NCBI GenBank assembly: GCA_002372325.1
Contig: DFFT01000168.1
Location: forward strand, 1 to 21,856
Source: Succinivibrionaceae bacterium UBA3769
GTDB taxonomy: Bacteria; Pseudomonadota; Gammaproteobacteria; Enterobacterales; Succinivibrionaceae
Direction: 5' to 3'
DNA: 21,856 bases
The translations under genes and the position numbers were made by a program. The notes beneath the pieces were generated by a model. The model was not told where the DNA came from, did not search any database, and saw only the letters and a program-made list of their open reading frames with translations. This document shows, one piece after another, positions 1 to 9,292 of this stretch (position 1 is its first letter; every line of letters begins with the position of its first letter).

Positions 1-55
1 TATAAAACTTGATTAAACAGTACAACTGAGAGAACTTTACAAAACCGGAAAGCCC

Positions 56-1096
56 GTGGGCGAAAAGCTTAACAGAAAGCTCATGAGGGATTTCCGAATA
101 TACATGGCAGTAGGCGGTATGCCTCAGGCTGTGGAGGCTTATGTCAGCAAGAAAAATTTTTCAGAAATCGACATGGTCAAAAGAAGCATTATCAAACTTT
201 ATGAAGAGGATTTTTACAAAATCGACACGTACGGACGACTGTCCAAAATGTACAATTCCATTCCGAATCAGCTGAACAGCGGCAAAAGGCGCTATGTGAT
301 TTCCGCCGCTACCCAAAAGCACACCACCTTAAAGGATCGGGAGAAGCTTTCGGAACTGGTGGATTCAAAAACAGTACTCATTTCCTGCAATACGACAGAT
401 CCCGCGATATCTCTGAGCGCTGCAGCGGATAATGATTCTTTCAAGCTTTATCTTGCAGATACTGGACTGTTTGTTTCGTTATTGTTCAATTCTCAGGATC
501 GTACCGGCAACAACATATACAGCAAGCTTTTGAGCGACAGCCTGGATGCGAATCTGGGGTATCTTTACGAAAATGCCGCAGCTCAGATACTGGCATCCTG
601 CGGCTATAAGCTTTTCTACCACACCTGGAAGAAGGAGAACAGTAACCACAGCTGTGAAATTGATTTTCTGATAGCCGCTCATGCCAAACTCGTACCGATA
701 GAAATCAAATCATCGGCAATAAACAACCACAAGTCAATTACGGCTTTTTCAGAAAAATATTCCGGAAAAGTCTGGCGGGAATACCTGTTCTCACAGCGCG
801 ATGTCGGCCATCGGGAACAGCTGATTCTGAAACCGATCTATATGCTCCCTTTTGTGCTGGAAGAGCTTCTGGCCCCCCCCCGAACACCTCACCGCTCCTC
901 ACAAGGTCTGACAGATCCTTGTTCTGCCAAAAACTTTCCCGGAAACTGTGATAAAACTGCATTCGCATCACTATCGGAACGGCAGCCGATATGGGCTGTA
1001 ATTCCGAAAATCCGCGATTATTCATCCAATGGCAGCCTCCGATGCTGCCCCCCTGTTTTTTACTCGACCGCCGCCGACTCGGTGATATCCGAGTAA
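56..1096 (+). pseudogene. DUF4143-type ATP-binding protein, C-terminal remnant
   Basis: This is the C-terminal half of a DUF4143-family protein, normally an N-terminal AAA ATPase followed by a DUF4143/PD-(D/E)XK-like domain. The Walker A and B region is absent. Conserved-looking sequence (LRELYKTGKP) continues upstream of the GTG at 56 in the same frame but meets a TAA at 14-16, so the GTG is probably only the first codon after a nonsense mutation. Visible family signatures are MAVGGMPQAVEAYV (about residues 18-31), LYADTGL-like text (KLYLADTGLF, about 130), and a nuclease-like CEIDFLI...PIEIKSS stretch (about 200-220). The family usually ends soon after MLPFVLEEL. Here the frame runs about 80 residues further, through a C9 tract (873-881), into proline/arginine-rich text with no family character. 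One C fewer would end the protein at a TGA at 909-911. Family assignment is confident; whether any product is made is doubtful. Confidence 0.7.
1031..1061 (+). terminator. possible rho-independent terminator after the DUF4143 remnant
   Basis: GGCAGC (1031-1036) and GCTGCC (1044-1049) form a perfect 6-bp stem with a 7-nt loop. A C-rich spacer and a T6 run (1056-1061) follow. It lies inside the open frame beyond the C9 tract, which fits the native gene ending before it. The 6-nt gap between stem and T-run makes it imperfect. The rest of 912-1210 holds no convincing gene; a second small hairpin (ACTCGG/CCGAGT, 1077-1094) lacks a T-run. Confidence 0.4.
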
Positions 1097-1210
1097 AACG
1101 GAGCACTTTCCCTTCTGTACCCCCGCCTGCCGCGCCGGACTTCCCGGTTCTGCTCTGTTACCGCTTCCGCTCCCATGCTATCTTCGTTTCCGCGTCCTTA
1201 AATCACGGGG

Positions 1211-3091
1211 TTACCAGGCAGGCTGGAGTTTTTCCAAAGTCACCCAGAGGACAGGACGCACGGTTATTCCTCCGGCATCAACATTCTGAACATTATCATA
1301 TTTGCCATCAGATCGCACCACTCCGGAATAATGCCGGAGCGCCTCTATTTGTTTCGCTGGTTGTTTACCTGACTGCTTCTCTGCCTTTTTTCCGCTGAGA
1401 GAAAGCCACCAGTCCGCATAGCCCTCCGCGCTCCGGCCGCCCTCCTCCGCGGCATAGGGAGTAATCAGGCACCGCCGGGCGGCATCATCAGGGAAATACG
1501 CTGCGGCTTCAGCGGCATCCAACAGAAAAACCAGATCCCCGCCGGATCTGCCGGGGGATTTCACCGAGGTTATAAGCTTTCGATCTGCTTCAGAAAACGT
1601 CTGCCGCAAAAACTCCCCGTTAAGCCATTTCCGGATATCACTGTTTTCCCAGGTCACCAGGGCAAATCTGTCATGGAAGGGCCGGGATGCAATGCAGCTT
1701 TCGGTTATGATGAGGAGCCTTTCTCCCTGGCTTTTGAGAACCCGCCATTTCAGAGGCCTCGGATTTCTGTTTGTTTCAGGATAGTGTCCGAAGAAAACCG
1801 TATCCCCGGGCTCGGGAAAATACCCTCCGGCTCCGCTTGTTATAAGGTCTGCAAGGTGCGGGGCTTCCGGGAGCATGCTCATGATCCGCCGGCATATTCC
1901 CGGGGCAGCGCTAAAATTCAGACGCTGGCAAAGGCTATAGGCGTAAAGCGGCTGCTTCATAAGGGAGTAGCTCACAAGAGCGCCGATAAGGAAAAAGTAT
2001 GCCGCCATAATGAGGAAGAGCATCCTTAAGGGCCGCCGTTTCGGGGCTAAAGCTTTGCTGTCCGCGATGTTAATTTCCGGGGAGGTGTTTTCCGGGACAG
2101 GCGGGATATCTTTGCGGTCAGGAACTGGGGTTTCCGGATCTGCTCTCCCGGGAGAGCTTTCGGAAAATTCACAGTCCCCGCCATCCTGAGACCGGGGCGG
2201 AGGAGGATCCTTCAGGGGGCGGGTTTTCTTGGTCAGATTGAACCTTTTTGCCGGAGCCCTCTCCATGGGGATCGCTCCCTTATCATCTCCGGACTCTTCC
2301 GGTATCCCGCTCCCCAGAATATCCTGAAAAATCCCGGACATTTCCGGGGTATCCCGATCCGGCATGCTCCGGAAGAAGAAACGGAGATCATCACAGGTCT
2401 CCCGGATAAACTGCTCCCGGGAGATCACGTTATAGCGGCAGTACTCCGGAAGCCGGTTCCGAAGATCCCGGGGATCCTTAAACACCGCACCCCGGAGGGC
2501 CAGCATTCTGACGGAGGAAAAGGCGTAGCCCAGCATGTAGGCTTGCTCCAGAAGAGAACCGGAGCTATCTTCCCGGTCCCGGCGCGTTCTTATGCCTTCC
2601 AGTATCCCGAAGGCACGGGAATCGGAAATGACCTCTCCCGCATACATTTCCAGAATACCGTGCTGAAGCAGCAAGGCCGCTTCATTGATAAACGGGGACG
2701 GCTTTGCGGTTCTGAGGCTTTCTCCCGCGGCATATCTGTCGATGCTGACATTGACGGCTTCATTAAGGAGCGCCTCCCCGAGCTCCCGAAGTCCGGAGTA
2801 CTCCCGCCCGCCCAGGAATACTGACCTGAGTCCCGGGGCCAGCCGGTACATAAGACGCGCAAAGGCAAGATAGTTCTCCGGCTCCCCTTCCGATCTGAAG
2901 CTTTGGGCTGCAGTGCTGCAAAGATACTGAAGACGGGGATCCTCGTTCCCGAAAAAATCAGCCAGCCTTCCGGACTGAAGCTCCGAAAGGCCCTCTCCGG
3001 GAGAGAGCATCATGGCTCGGACAAGCCCGGTCATCTCGGAATATCCGGTACCGTTAAAAATGTAAGTTTTGCTGTCAGACAAATTCATCAT
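1211..3091 (-). CDS. membrane-anchored DUF6273-domain protein
   Basis: This 626-residue protein has three parts. Residues 1 to about 270 are a helical region I do not recognise. About 270-355 is a Pro/Asp/Glu/Arg-rich low-complexity linker. One hydrophobic segment (MLFLIMAAYFFLIGALVSYS, about 356-377) is preceded by Lys/Arg, which suggests a cytoplasmic N-terminus and an outside C-terminus. The C-terminal part (about 430-620) carries DUF6273 hallmarks: GDTVFFGHYPE, PLKWRVL, LLIITESCIASRPFH, TWENSDIRKWLNGEF, VFLLDAAEAAAYF, WWLSLSG and VRPVLWV. DUF6273 has no established activity that I can name, and it is common in gut and rumen anaerobes, often as an external domain. The start ATG (3091) overlaps the stop of the upstream ATPase gene as ATGA, so translational coupling is likely; a second ATG follows directly. 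The gene is rich in Pro/Arg/Gly codons (many CCGG runs). Domain call is confident; role is unknown. Confidence 0.8.
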   Translation of the reverse strand: MMNLSDSKTYIFNGTGYSEMTGLVRAMMLSPGEGLSELQSGRLADFFGNEDPRLQYLCSTAAQSFRSEGEPENYLAFARLMYRLAPGLRSVFLGGREYSGLRELGEALLNEAVNVSIDRYAAGESLRTAKPSPFINEAALLLQHGILEMYAGEVISDSRAFGILEGIRTRRDREDSSGSLLEQAYMLGYAFSSVRMLALRGAVFKDPRDLRNRLPEYCRYNVISREQFIRETCDDLRFFFRSMPDRDTPEMSGIFQDILGSGIPEESGDDKGAIPMERAPAKRFNLTKKTRPLKDPPPPRSQDGGDCEFSESSPGRADPETPVPDRKDIPPVPENTSPEINIADSKALAPKRRPLRMLFLIMAAYFFLIGALVSYSLMKQPLYAYSLCQRLNFSAAPGICRRIMSMLPEAPHLADLITSGAGGYFPEPGDTVFFGHYPETNRNPRPLKWRVLKSQGERLLIITESCIASRPFHDRFALVTWENSDIRKWLNGEFLRQTFSEADRKLITSVKSPGRSGGDLVFLLDAAEAAAYFPDDAARRCLITPYAAEEGGRSAEGYADWWLSLSGKKAEKQSGKQPAKQIEALRHYSGVVRSDGKYDNVQNVDAGGITVRPVLWVTLEKLQPAW

Positions 3092-4971
3092 CCGGCGTTA
3101 TTATCTGGCATCAGCGTCAGGCATTGCTTGCCATAAAAGACAATGCCGTACTTTTTGATGTCCTGATAACCGCTGGCTCTGTAGCGGTATTCGTACTTTT
3201 TGTCATCAATCTGTTTAAGAGCTTCCCGGCACATTTTTTTAAAAGCGTTGGGAGTTCCGATCTCGCATTTCTTAAATTCCAAAATGACAGCTTTGCCCTC
3301 AAATACTTTACTGAGAATGATGTCTGAGAACCCGTTGCCAGCATCCTTCTCAGATTCCATCTCCACTCTGTTTATCCGGTTTCGGGCGGTTCCTGCAGTT
3401 CCGGCGGCAATACCGAGAACGGATGTCATGAACCCGTGATAATACCCCTCGCCGCTCATGGCATCCCGGTTGCTGATAAATCTCATGAGCATGTCATCTA
3501 TGATATCCTGAACCTTTTTGGCATCCCCGGAAAACAGAGCCTCCAAAAGCTCAGCGGCCCTTTGAGTCCATTCCGGATTATCCTTGCTGAAAATGCTCTC
3601 CGCCTTCTCAAGGAAGCTTTGCAGTACCTCTTTGTTAGGAATTTTAATCACAGCTTTTCTGATGATCTCTTTATCGTCAGATGGGGAGTTACTGTTCTTG
3701 GAAGGAGCTGATTCAGCCACGTGAGTGCCCTTTGCCACCGTAAAATACCCGGTATGCAGCATCATGGTGGCAAAAGTGTCAAAGCTGGTATTGCCATTTA
3801 TCTCCGGATAGGCGGTGAATGTTTTGAGGGTGATGGTCTCCGTGCCGTTATGCATGAGGTTTTCTATCCTTTCGAGATCTGAACTGTCAGGATACCTCAT
3901 GCAGATGTCAATAATGTCGTTCCCGCTGGAATTTGCCCAGTAGTTTTCCGGCTGGAAGGTGGCAGGATTGTTGTCAGGACGGAGAGCCCGGGACATGAAT
4001 TTAATAACGCTCCATGGGCACAGCATGCCAGTACCGGCAAAATTGTAGCCGTCATACCACTCTGTAACATCAGGGAGGCGTGTTTCCATCCCGTACCGTT
4101 TCAAAAGACCTGCGGTTTCGTCTTTGGTAAGCCCGATAAAGCCGGAATAAATCGTATCATTAATGCCATATGTGTCAAAGTTGTTGACTCCTGTGAAGAT
4201 GCTCTGATGGGCGATGCGAAGGCATCCGGTGACAAAACCTTTGAAGATGTTCGTATCATTGTCCTTCAGAGCCGAACTAAGGATTAGCCGGATAACATCG
4301 AGCATATCGGTGTAGTAGCCGCGCGCTGTGGCTTTTTGCAGGGGAACATCGTACTCGTCAATGATAATTACCGGATCTTTATTGAAGGCTTTTTTCAGGC
4401 AATTGGCCAGATCCTTTATAAACAGATTTATAAGGGATGCCATACCTTCGGCAAAGGTACCATCACGTTTAAAAACACGGGTTTTACCATGCTTGCAGTC
4501 CTTTATTCTGCGCAGGAACACTGTATCCAGCTCTTTCTTTTTCGTAAGAAACTCAAACTTGGCAGCCTGCTCTGCAAATATACTAACAATCATCTCCACG
4601 GCATCCTGGAATGTTTTCCCCTCTACATCCTTAAAAGATATGCTGATAACAGGATAACGTCCCATGTATTCATCGCAGAATGCTTTGTTCTTATAGATAG
4701 CGAGATCCTTAAAGAGTCTCTCAGGCCGGCTTCTGTCCTCCGGATTCTGGTAGTTCATTTCCAGAAAACAGGACAGCATGCTCATGGTAAGAGTCTTACC
4801 GAATCTCCTGGGTCTCAGTATCAGAGCTACCTCTGTTCCCGAGTTCAAAAGTTCCTCCAGATAGGAAGTCTTATCAATGTAGACCTTGTCTTTACTGATG
4901 AGCTTCTCAAAATCAGTCATGCCTATCGGAAAAACATCCCAAGTGGCCGCCGCAGCCTTCTTAGTTCCCAT
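3088..4971 (-). CDS. AAA-ATPase_like / PD-(D/E)XK nuclease-domain protein
   Basis: This 627-residue protein has the layout of the AAA-ATPase_like plus PD-(D/E)XK (DUF1703) family, whose usual length is 500-600 residues. The N-terminus has the family signature FPIGMTDFEKLISKDKVYIDKT (about 15-36). A P-loop variant RPRRFGKTLTMSML lies near residues 53-66 and a Walker B-like VIIIDEYDVPL near 197-207. The C-terminal nuclease-like core is FSDIILSKVFEGKAVILEFKK (about 549-569), with the Asp and the E-x-K expected of this fold. The function of the family is not settled; the copies are numerous, lineage-expanded, and often suspected of mobile or nucleic-acid-related roles. AAGGA lies about 6 nt before the ATG and supports this start. 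The stop overlaps the start of the DUF6273 gene, so the two probably form one unit. Confidence 0.88.
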   Translation of the reverse strand: MGTKKAAAATWDVFPIGMTDFEKLISKDKVYIDKTSYLEELLNSGTEVALILRPRRFGKTLTMSMLSCFLEMNYQNPEDRSRPERLFKDLAIYKNKAFCDEYMGRYPVISISFKDVEGKTFQDAVEMIVSIFAEQAAKFEFLTKKKELDTVFLRRIKDCKHGKTRVFKRDGTFAEGMASLINLFIKDLANCLKKAFNKDPVIIIDEYDVPLQKATARGYYTDMLDVIRLILSSALKDNDTNIFKGFVTGCLRIAHQSIFTGVNNFDTYGINDTIYSGFIGLTKDETAGLLKRYGMETRLPDVTEWYDGYNFAGTGMLCPWSVIKFMSRALRPDNNPATFQPENYWANSSGNDIIDICMRYPDSSDLERIENLMHNGTETITLKTFTAYPEINGNTSFDTFATMMLHTGYFTVAKGTHVAESAPSKNSNSPSDDKEIIRKAVIKIPNKEVLQSFLEKAESIFSKDNPEWTQRAAELLEALFSGDAKKVQDIIDDMLMRFISNRDAMSGEGYYHGFMTSVLGIAAGTAGTARNRINRVEMESEKDAGNGFSDIILSKVFEGKAVILEFKKCEIGTPNAFKKMCREALKQIDDKKYEYRYRASGYQDIKKYGIVFYGKQCLTLMPDNNAG

Positions 4972-5291
4972 AACCGTTCCTTAAAAGGATAAATTTTGAA
5001 TAACCTTGTGCTAAAAAAAACCGTACCGCTAATCTCGGAGAACGCCCCCTGTGGCAGGGAATCCTCTGGATATTGCTACCTCTGACTATTTGCCAGAAAA
5101 TGTCAATCAGCAGGGGGTTTACCTTGCAGGCTTCCTTTTTTCGTCATTACTGACAAACAAGAAAGAATGCAAGGATAAAACCAGCATTAAAAGCACAAAC
5201 ACCATTTAAAGTTCTGAACCAGACTCAATACTGTTCAGCCTGCGAGTTCCGGCCGGCCCTGCCCCGCAGCAGAATGCCGGCTTTCCTGTCA
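4972..5291. other. 320-bp intergenic region
   Basis: This gap separates the end of the SNF2 gene from the start of the AAA-ATPase_like gene, both on the minus strand, so it should hold the terminator of one and the promoter of the other. An inverted repeat with 7-bp arms (CCCCCTG 5045-5051, CAGGGGG 5111-5117) encloses 59 nt. GCCGGC copies and a short CCTGTC/GACAGG hairpin lie just beyond and over the SNF2 stop, but none has a U-tract. An AT-rich stretch (about 4980-5020) precedes the ATPase gene; I could not define a convincing -35/-10 pair. No coding potential is seen. Confidence 0.5.
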
Positions 5292-8200
5292 TCAGGACAG
5301 GAGCTCCAGAAGCTCCTCAGAGGACAGGCTCATGAGAGACTGGCTGTTTCCTTCCAGAATGGACTCTGCCAGATCCTTCTTGGTCTCCTGAAGCTTCAGG
5401 ATCTTCTCCTCGATGGTGTCCTTGAGAATGAGCCGGTACACGGTGACATTCCGGGTCTGCCCGATGCGGTGGGCACGGTCAGTGGCCTGGTTCTGCACCG
5501 CCAGATTCCACCACGGGTCGTAGTGAATGACCGTATCGGCTCCGATAAGGTTAAGTCCGGTGCCGCCGGCCTTGAGGGAGATCAGGAATACCGGAACATC
5601 CCCCTCGTTGAACTCATGAACCATGGTAATGCGCTTTTCCTTGGGAGTGCTGCCGGTGATCTTGAAGTAGGAGATGCCCCGGGAGGTGAGATCCTGTTCC
5701 AGAAGCTCCAGCATGGAGGTGAACTGGGAAAACACCAGCATGCGATGGCCGCCGTCAATGGCGGTTTCCACGAGCTCCATGCAGGCCTCTCTCTTGGCGC
5801 TCTCCTTGGCATAGTTCTCATATACCAGGGAGGGATCGCAGCAGATCTGCCGGATCCGGGTCAGCTCGGCCAGGATCTTGATCTTGTCCTCGCCGCTGTC
5901 TCCGGAAAGCTGAATCATCTTCTTCATCCGCACCACCTGGGCATCATAAAGCTTCTGCTGTTCCCCGGTGATTCTGGTATAGCGCACCTCATCGATCTTG
6001 GCGGGAAGATTCTTAAGCACGTCGGCCTTCTTTCTCCGGAGGATAAAGGGAGAGGTCATGTTCTTAAGCTTTGCGATGGCAGCTTCGTCCTTGCCCTTGG
6101 TAATGGGGGTCTCGAACTTCTTGTTAAATTCCGCATAGCTGTAAAGGAAACCCGGCATGACATAATCAAAAATGCTCCAGAGCTCGGAGAGGCGGTTCTC
6201 AATGGGAGTGCCGGTTAGAGCGAAGCGCGCCCGGCCCTTCACTGACTTCACCGCCTTGGTGTGTCCTGCCTTAGGGTTCTTGATATACTGGGCTTCGTCG
6301 ATGATCAGAAGCTCGAATTCCAGATTCTGGTAAAGAGCGATGTCCCGGGTCAGGAGATCATAGGAGGTGATAAGGACATCCTTGTCGGAAAGATCGCCGA
6401 GATACGCCTTCCGGACAGCCAGGGTGCCCGCCACCGGGCAGGCTCTGATGTCCGGGGTGAATCTCCGGAACTCCTCGGCCCAGTTATACACCAGGGAGGC
6501 CGGACAGACCACCAGGGAAGGCTTTTTGGCCCCGGCATCCAGGGAGGCCTTGATCACGGAGATCATCTGAATGGTCTTCCCGAGGCCCATGTCATCGGCC
6601 AGAATGCCGCCGAAGCCGGCCTGCTTCACTGTTTCCAGCCACTTAAAGCCGTGCTTCTGATATTCCCGGAGCACGTCCTTAAGCACATCCGCAGGCTCGA
6701 AGTCGGAATCCCTGATGGAGTTAAAGCTTCTGATAAGCCGGCGATAGGTGTTGTCGCGGCTCATGGCCAAACTCTCATGCTCCTGCATCAGCCGATCGAG
6801 ATAGAGAGCCCGGAAGAGCGGGAGCTTGGCCTTCTTCTGAATCACCTCCGCCGGAACCAAATCGATCTTTTCCAGAAATTCCGTGATCTCCTGCAGCATG
6901 TCGTTATCAGTAAGGTCGATAAACTCGCCGGACTTGAGACGGAACCACTTCTTTTTCAGGCGATAGCTGTTCATTACCGCCAGAAGCTCCTTCTTATCCA
7001 GCTCCGCTGAGGTCACTGTGATATCCATCATGTCGCTGTCCACGGAAACGCCAATCTTGATCACGGGAGGCTTCTTGACCTTGAGACTGTTAAAGGCCTG
7101 GGTGCCCCGTACCGTCCCGAAATGCTCCAGGCGCTCCAGACTCCGGGACAGGAAGCCGAACAGGATATCGTCATCCACCGTCCGATGCCAGTACTCGTCC
7201 TTGTCAGGCGCCAGGAAGAATCTCCTGACCTCCTTCACCACCCGATCCTCCTGCCGGATATCCCGATAGGCCCCGGATCTGTCCTTGTCGGCGGTAATGA
7301 TATAGGGCTTGCCCTCATAGCTGACCTGAAGCCGCAGGGTGATTGCGGATCCGTCATAATCCAGGAAGAACTCGAACACCGGCTCCGGATTAAGGTACTG
7401 ATCCAGAAGCCCCTCGGTATGATCCTGAACATCCACGAAGGGGTTATCCATCAGCACCGGGAGAATGCGGTAGTAGAACTCGCTGAGATTCGGCCGGCCC
7501 ACGAAGAGGTAGAAGCGGCCGCTGTTGTCGGCAATGGAGGAAAACGGCGACAGAAGCTCCCTTTCCCGGCCGGATATTTTTTTCAGGGTCTTCGGGGCCA
7601 GAATATATTTGGCCACCGTCCCGCTCTTGATAGTGGGAATGACCCCGGTGAGACTGATGCCGGTAATGTTGCCCCGGGCATCCCTGGTGGTATTAAGGTT
7701 AAGCTGGAACCGGAGCTCCGCATCGGCCCCCACCACCAGAGTGTCCTTGATACCGTTATCCGTATCATCATACTCCGCGCTGATGCCCTGGGCTTCCTCG
7801 TAAAAATTGTCCAGTTCATGTCCCGCAAGGGGCATTTTGGCTGATACCTTGGGTTCCAGATAGTCGTATTTGGAGGCGCGGGAGACCGCTCTGTAAACGT
7901 CTGATATGGCGTCATGTCTCTTAAGGATAAAGCGGAACAGCCTCATGCTCTCCTCATTGAATTCCTCCTCTGCAAAATTCAGCATGGTGTTTTTGGAGAG
8001 CTCGAACAGCAGGTTGCCCCGCCAGGCGCGTACCAGACTCATGATATTCTTGATCACATAGGATTTCTTCTCCCCCTCCCGACCAATCTTAAAGCTCAGC
8101 GCAGTGCCATCAACATCGGTAATAATCTTGGGAGTCAAGGTGAGATGGTTCTTAATCTCGGGCTCAGCGTCGGAGACGGCGTCATCCTCCAGCTCATTCT

Positions 8201-9209
8201 CGCGGAACTTTTCAATAGATTTGAAAAAGGCGGTGGCATTGTCGTCCGTGGAATCGCTGATCTGCCCCCGGTTCTCAATATCCTCCCAGAGCTCAAGCAC
8301 TGCCAGGAGCTGATATTCATCCAGAAAAATCCGCCCCCCGAGCTCCTCATTCGTGTAATCGGAGGGAATGCATCCGGCCTTGGGATTGTACTTGGCATCG
8401 GCATCGAAATAGGTGAGTTCCCAGTCGATGCTGCTGCCCCGCATTTCGCATTTTGTCTGAAAGGAGCCGGGATAGACCTTGTAGTTGAAGGCGGCCTCGA
8501 GATAGTAATCATTGGTGCGCTTTTCCCGGAAATAATGCACATCCGCGATTACGGGCTTTTGGGTATCCGCCATAATCTCCCGGGCAATATCCATGGCCGC
8601 CTTATTGGTAACGCAGTTCCCGAGATAGCCGGCCATGTCGAAAAACACCAGCCCCTGCTGATCATCAAGGCCCTTCCGGTTCCTGAAGAAATCCCCGGCC
8701 GGCAAAAGATCTCGCGGGCTCTCCTGACGGTATTTAAGAATGTCCTCAAAATAACGCTGGTACTGCTCCCGGCCGAACCGGCTCTCGTAGTTGTATCTGT
8801 TCTCCAGGATCCTGATGCTGCCGAGATCCCTGAAGGTTTCTATAAGAAGCGCTGCCGCATGTTTGCAGAGATTGGGCGTCCTGCTGGTCATGCACAGCTT
8901 GCAGGTGCAATTTGTCTGCGAGGGCTTGTTTCCGTAGATCCGCGGAATATCGTCCACCCGGCAGTCCCAGTTTTCCAAAAAGGAATATGAGCGGGAGCTT
9001 TTGCCGGTTTCAAACCGTCCCACAACCTTGATGGGAATCTCTGTCTTGCTTCTCCCCTGAGCATAACTATAGTAGCTGTAGGATGGAATGTAAGCGACAA
9101 GCTTGACTTTAGCCGCCGCCTTCAGAGTCTCCTCGTCAACGAAATCATGTATGGTAAAGGTCTCCGTCAGCTGCGGTATATCCGTCTGGGTTAATTTCTT
9201 AATTATCAT
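5292..9209 (-). CDS. SWIM zinc-finger SNF2-family DEAD/DEAH-box helicase
   Basis: This 1305-residue Swi2/Snf2 ATPase is related to bacterial RapA/HepA-like proteins, which use ATP to move along duplex DNA or remodel DNA-protein complexes. A SWIM zinc finger (C-T-C ... C-K-H, about residues 100-117) sits near the N-terminus. A long middle region (about 130-830) corresponds to the usual SNF2-associated region. The helicase core follows: motif I GGILADDMGLGKT (about 866-880), DEAQ box LLIIDEAQYIKNP (about 967-979), motif III ALTGTPIENRLSELW (about 998), and motifs V/VI GTGLNLIGADTVIHYDPWWN and QATDRAHRIGQ (about 1215-1247). All key residues look intact. AGGGG about 8 nt before the ATG supports the start. 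It lies 83 nt downstream of the secreted peptidase gene with no clear terminator between, so co-transcription is possible, although the two products act in different compartments. Confidence 0.95.
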   Translation of the reverse strand: MIIKKLTQTDIPQLTETFTIHDFVDEETLKAAAKVKLVAYIPSYSYYSYAQGRSKTEIPIKVVGRFETGKSSRSYSFLENWDCRVDDIPRIYGNKPSQTNCTCKLCMTSRTPNLCKHAAALLIETFRDLGSIRILENRYNYESRFGREQYQRYFEDILKYRQESPRDLLPAGDFFRNRKGLDDQQGLVFFDMAGYLGNCVTNKAAMDIAREIMADTQKPVIADVHYFREKRTNDYYLEAAFNYKVYPGSFQTKCEMRGSSIDWELTYFDADAKYNPKAGCIPSDYTNEELGGRIFLDEYQLLAVLELWEDIENRGQISDSTDDNATAFFKSIEKFRENELEDDAVSDAEPEIKNHLTLTPKIITDVDGTALSFKIGREGEKKSYVIKNIMSLVRAWRGNLLFELSKNTMLNFAEEEFNEESMRLFRFILKRHDAISDVYRAVSRASKYDYLEPKVSAKMPLAGHELDNFYEEAQGISAEYDDTDNGIKDTLVVGADAELRFQLNLNTTRDARGNITGISLTGVIPTIKSGTVAKYILAPKTLKKISGRERELLSPFSSIADNSGRFYLFVGRPNLSEFYYRILPVLMDNPFVDVQDHTEGLLDQYLNPEPVFEFFLDYDGSAITLRLQVSYEGKPYIITADKDRSGAYRDIRQEDRVVKEVRRFFLAPDKDEYWHRTVDDDILFGFLSRSLERLEHFGTVRGTQAFNSLKVKKPPVIKIGVSVDSDMMDITVTSAELDKKELLAVMNSYRLKKKWFRLKSGEFIDLTDNDMLQEITEFLEKIDLVPAEVIQKKAKLPLFRALYLDRLMQEHESLAMSRDNTYRRLIRSFNSIRDSDFEPADVLKDVLREYQKHGFKWLETVKQAGFGGILADDMGLGKTIQMISVIKASLDAGAKKPSLVVCPASLVYNWAEEFRRFTPDIRACPVAGTLAVRKAYLGDLSDKDVLITSYDLLTRDIALYQNLEFELLIIDEAQYIKNPKAGHTKAVKSVKGRARFALTGTPIENRLSELWSIFDYVMPGFLYSYAEFNKKFETPITKGKDEAAIAKLKNMTSPFILRRKKADVLKNLPAKIDEVRYTRITGEQQKLYDAQVVRMKKMIQLSGDSGEDKIKILAELTRIRQICCDPSLVYENYAKESAKREACMELVETAIDGGHRMLVFSQFTSMLELLEQDLTSRGISYFKITGSTPKEKRITMVHEFNEGDVPVFLISLKAGGTGLNLIGADTVIHYDPWWNLAVQNQATDRAHRIGQTRNVTVYRLILKDTIEEKILKLQETKKDLAESILEGNSQSLMSLSSEELLELLS

Positions 9210-9292
9210 GCAGTTTCCCCTTTCTGTCCTGCTTTAAACTGTCCGCCTGCCGGGTTTCCGCGGGGGCGGCTGACATCTTAGGCTTCCGGCGA

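Noticed and set aside
882..1096. C-terminal 70 residues of the first plus-strand frame as a genuine domain
   Set aside because: The family normally ends just before the C9 tract, the text is Pro/Arg-rich noise, and a terminator-like hairpin lies inside it.
5285..5301. CCTGTC/GACAGG hairpin at the SNF2 stop as terminator
   Set aside because: Short stem overlapping the stop codon and no U-tract on the transcribed strand.
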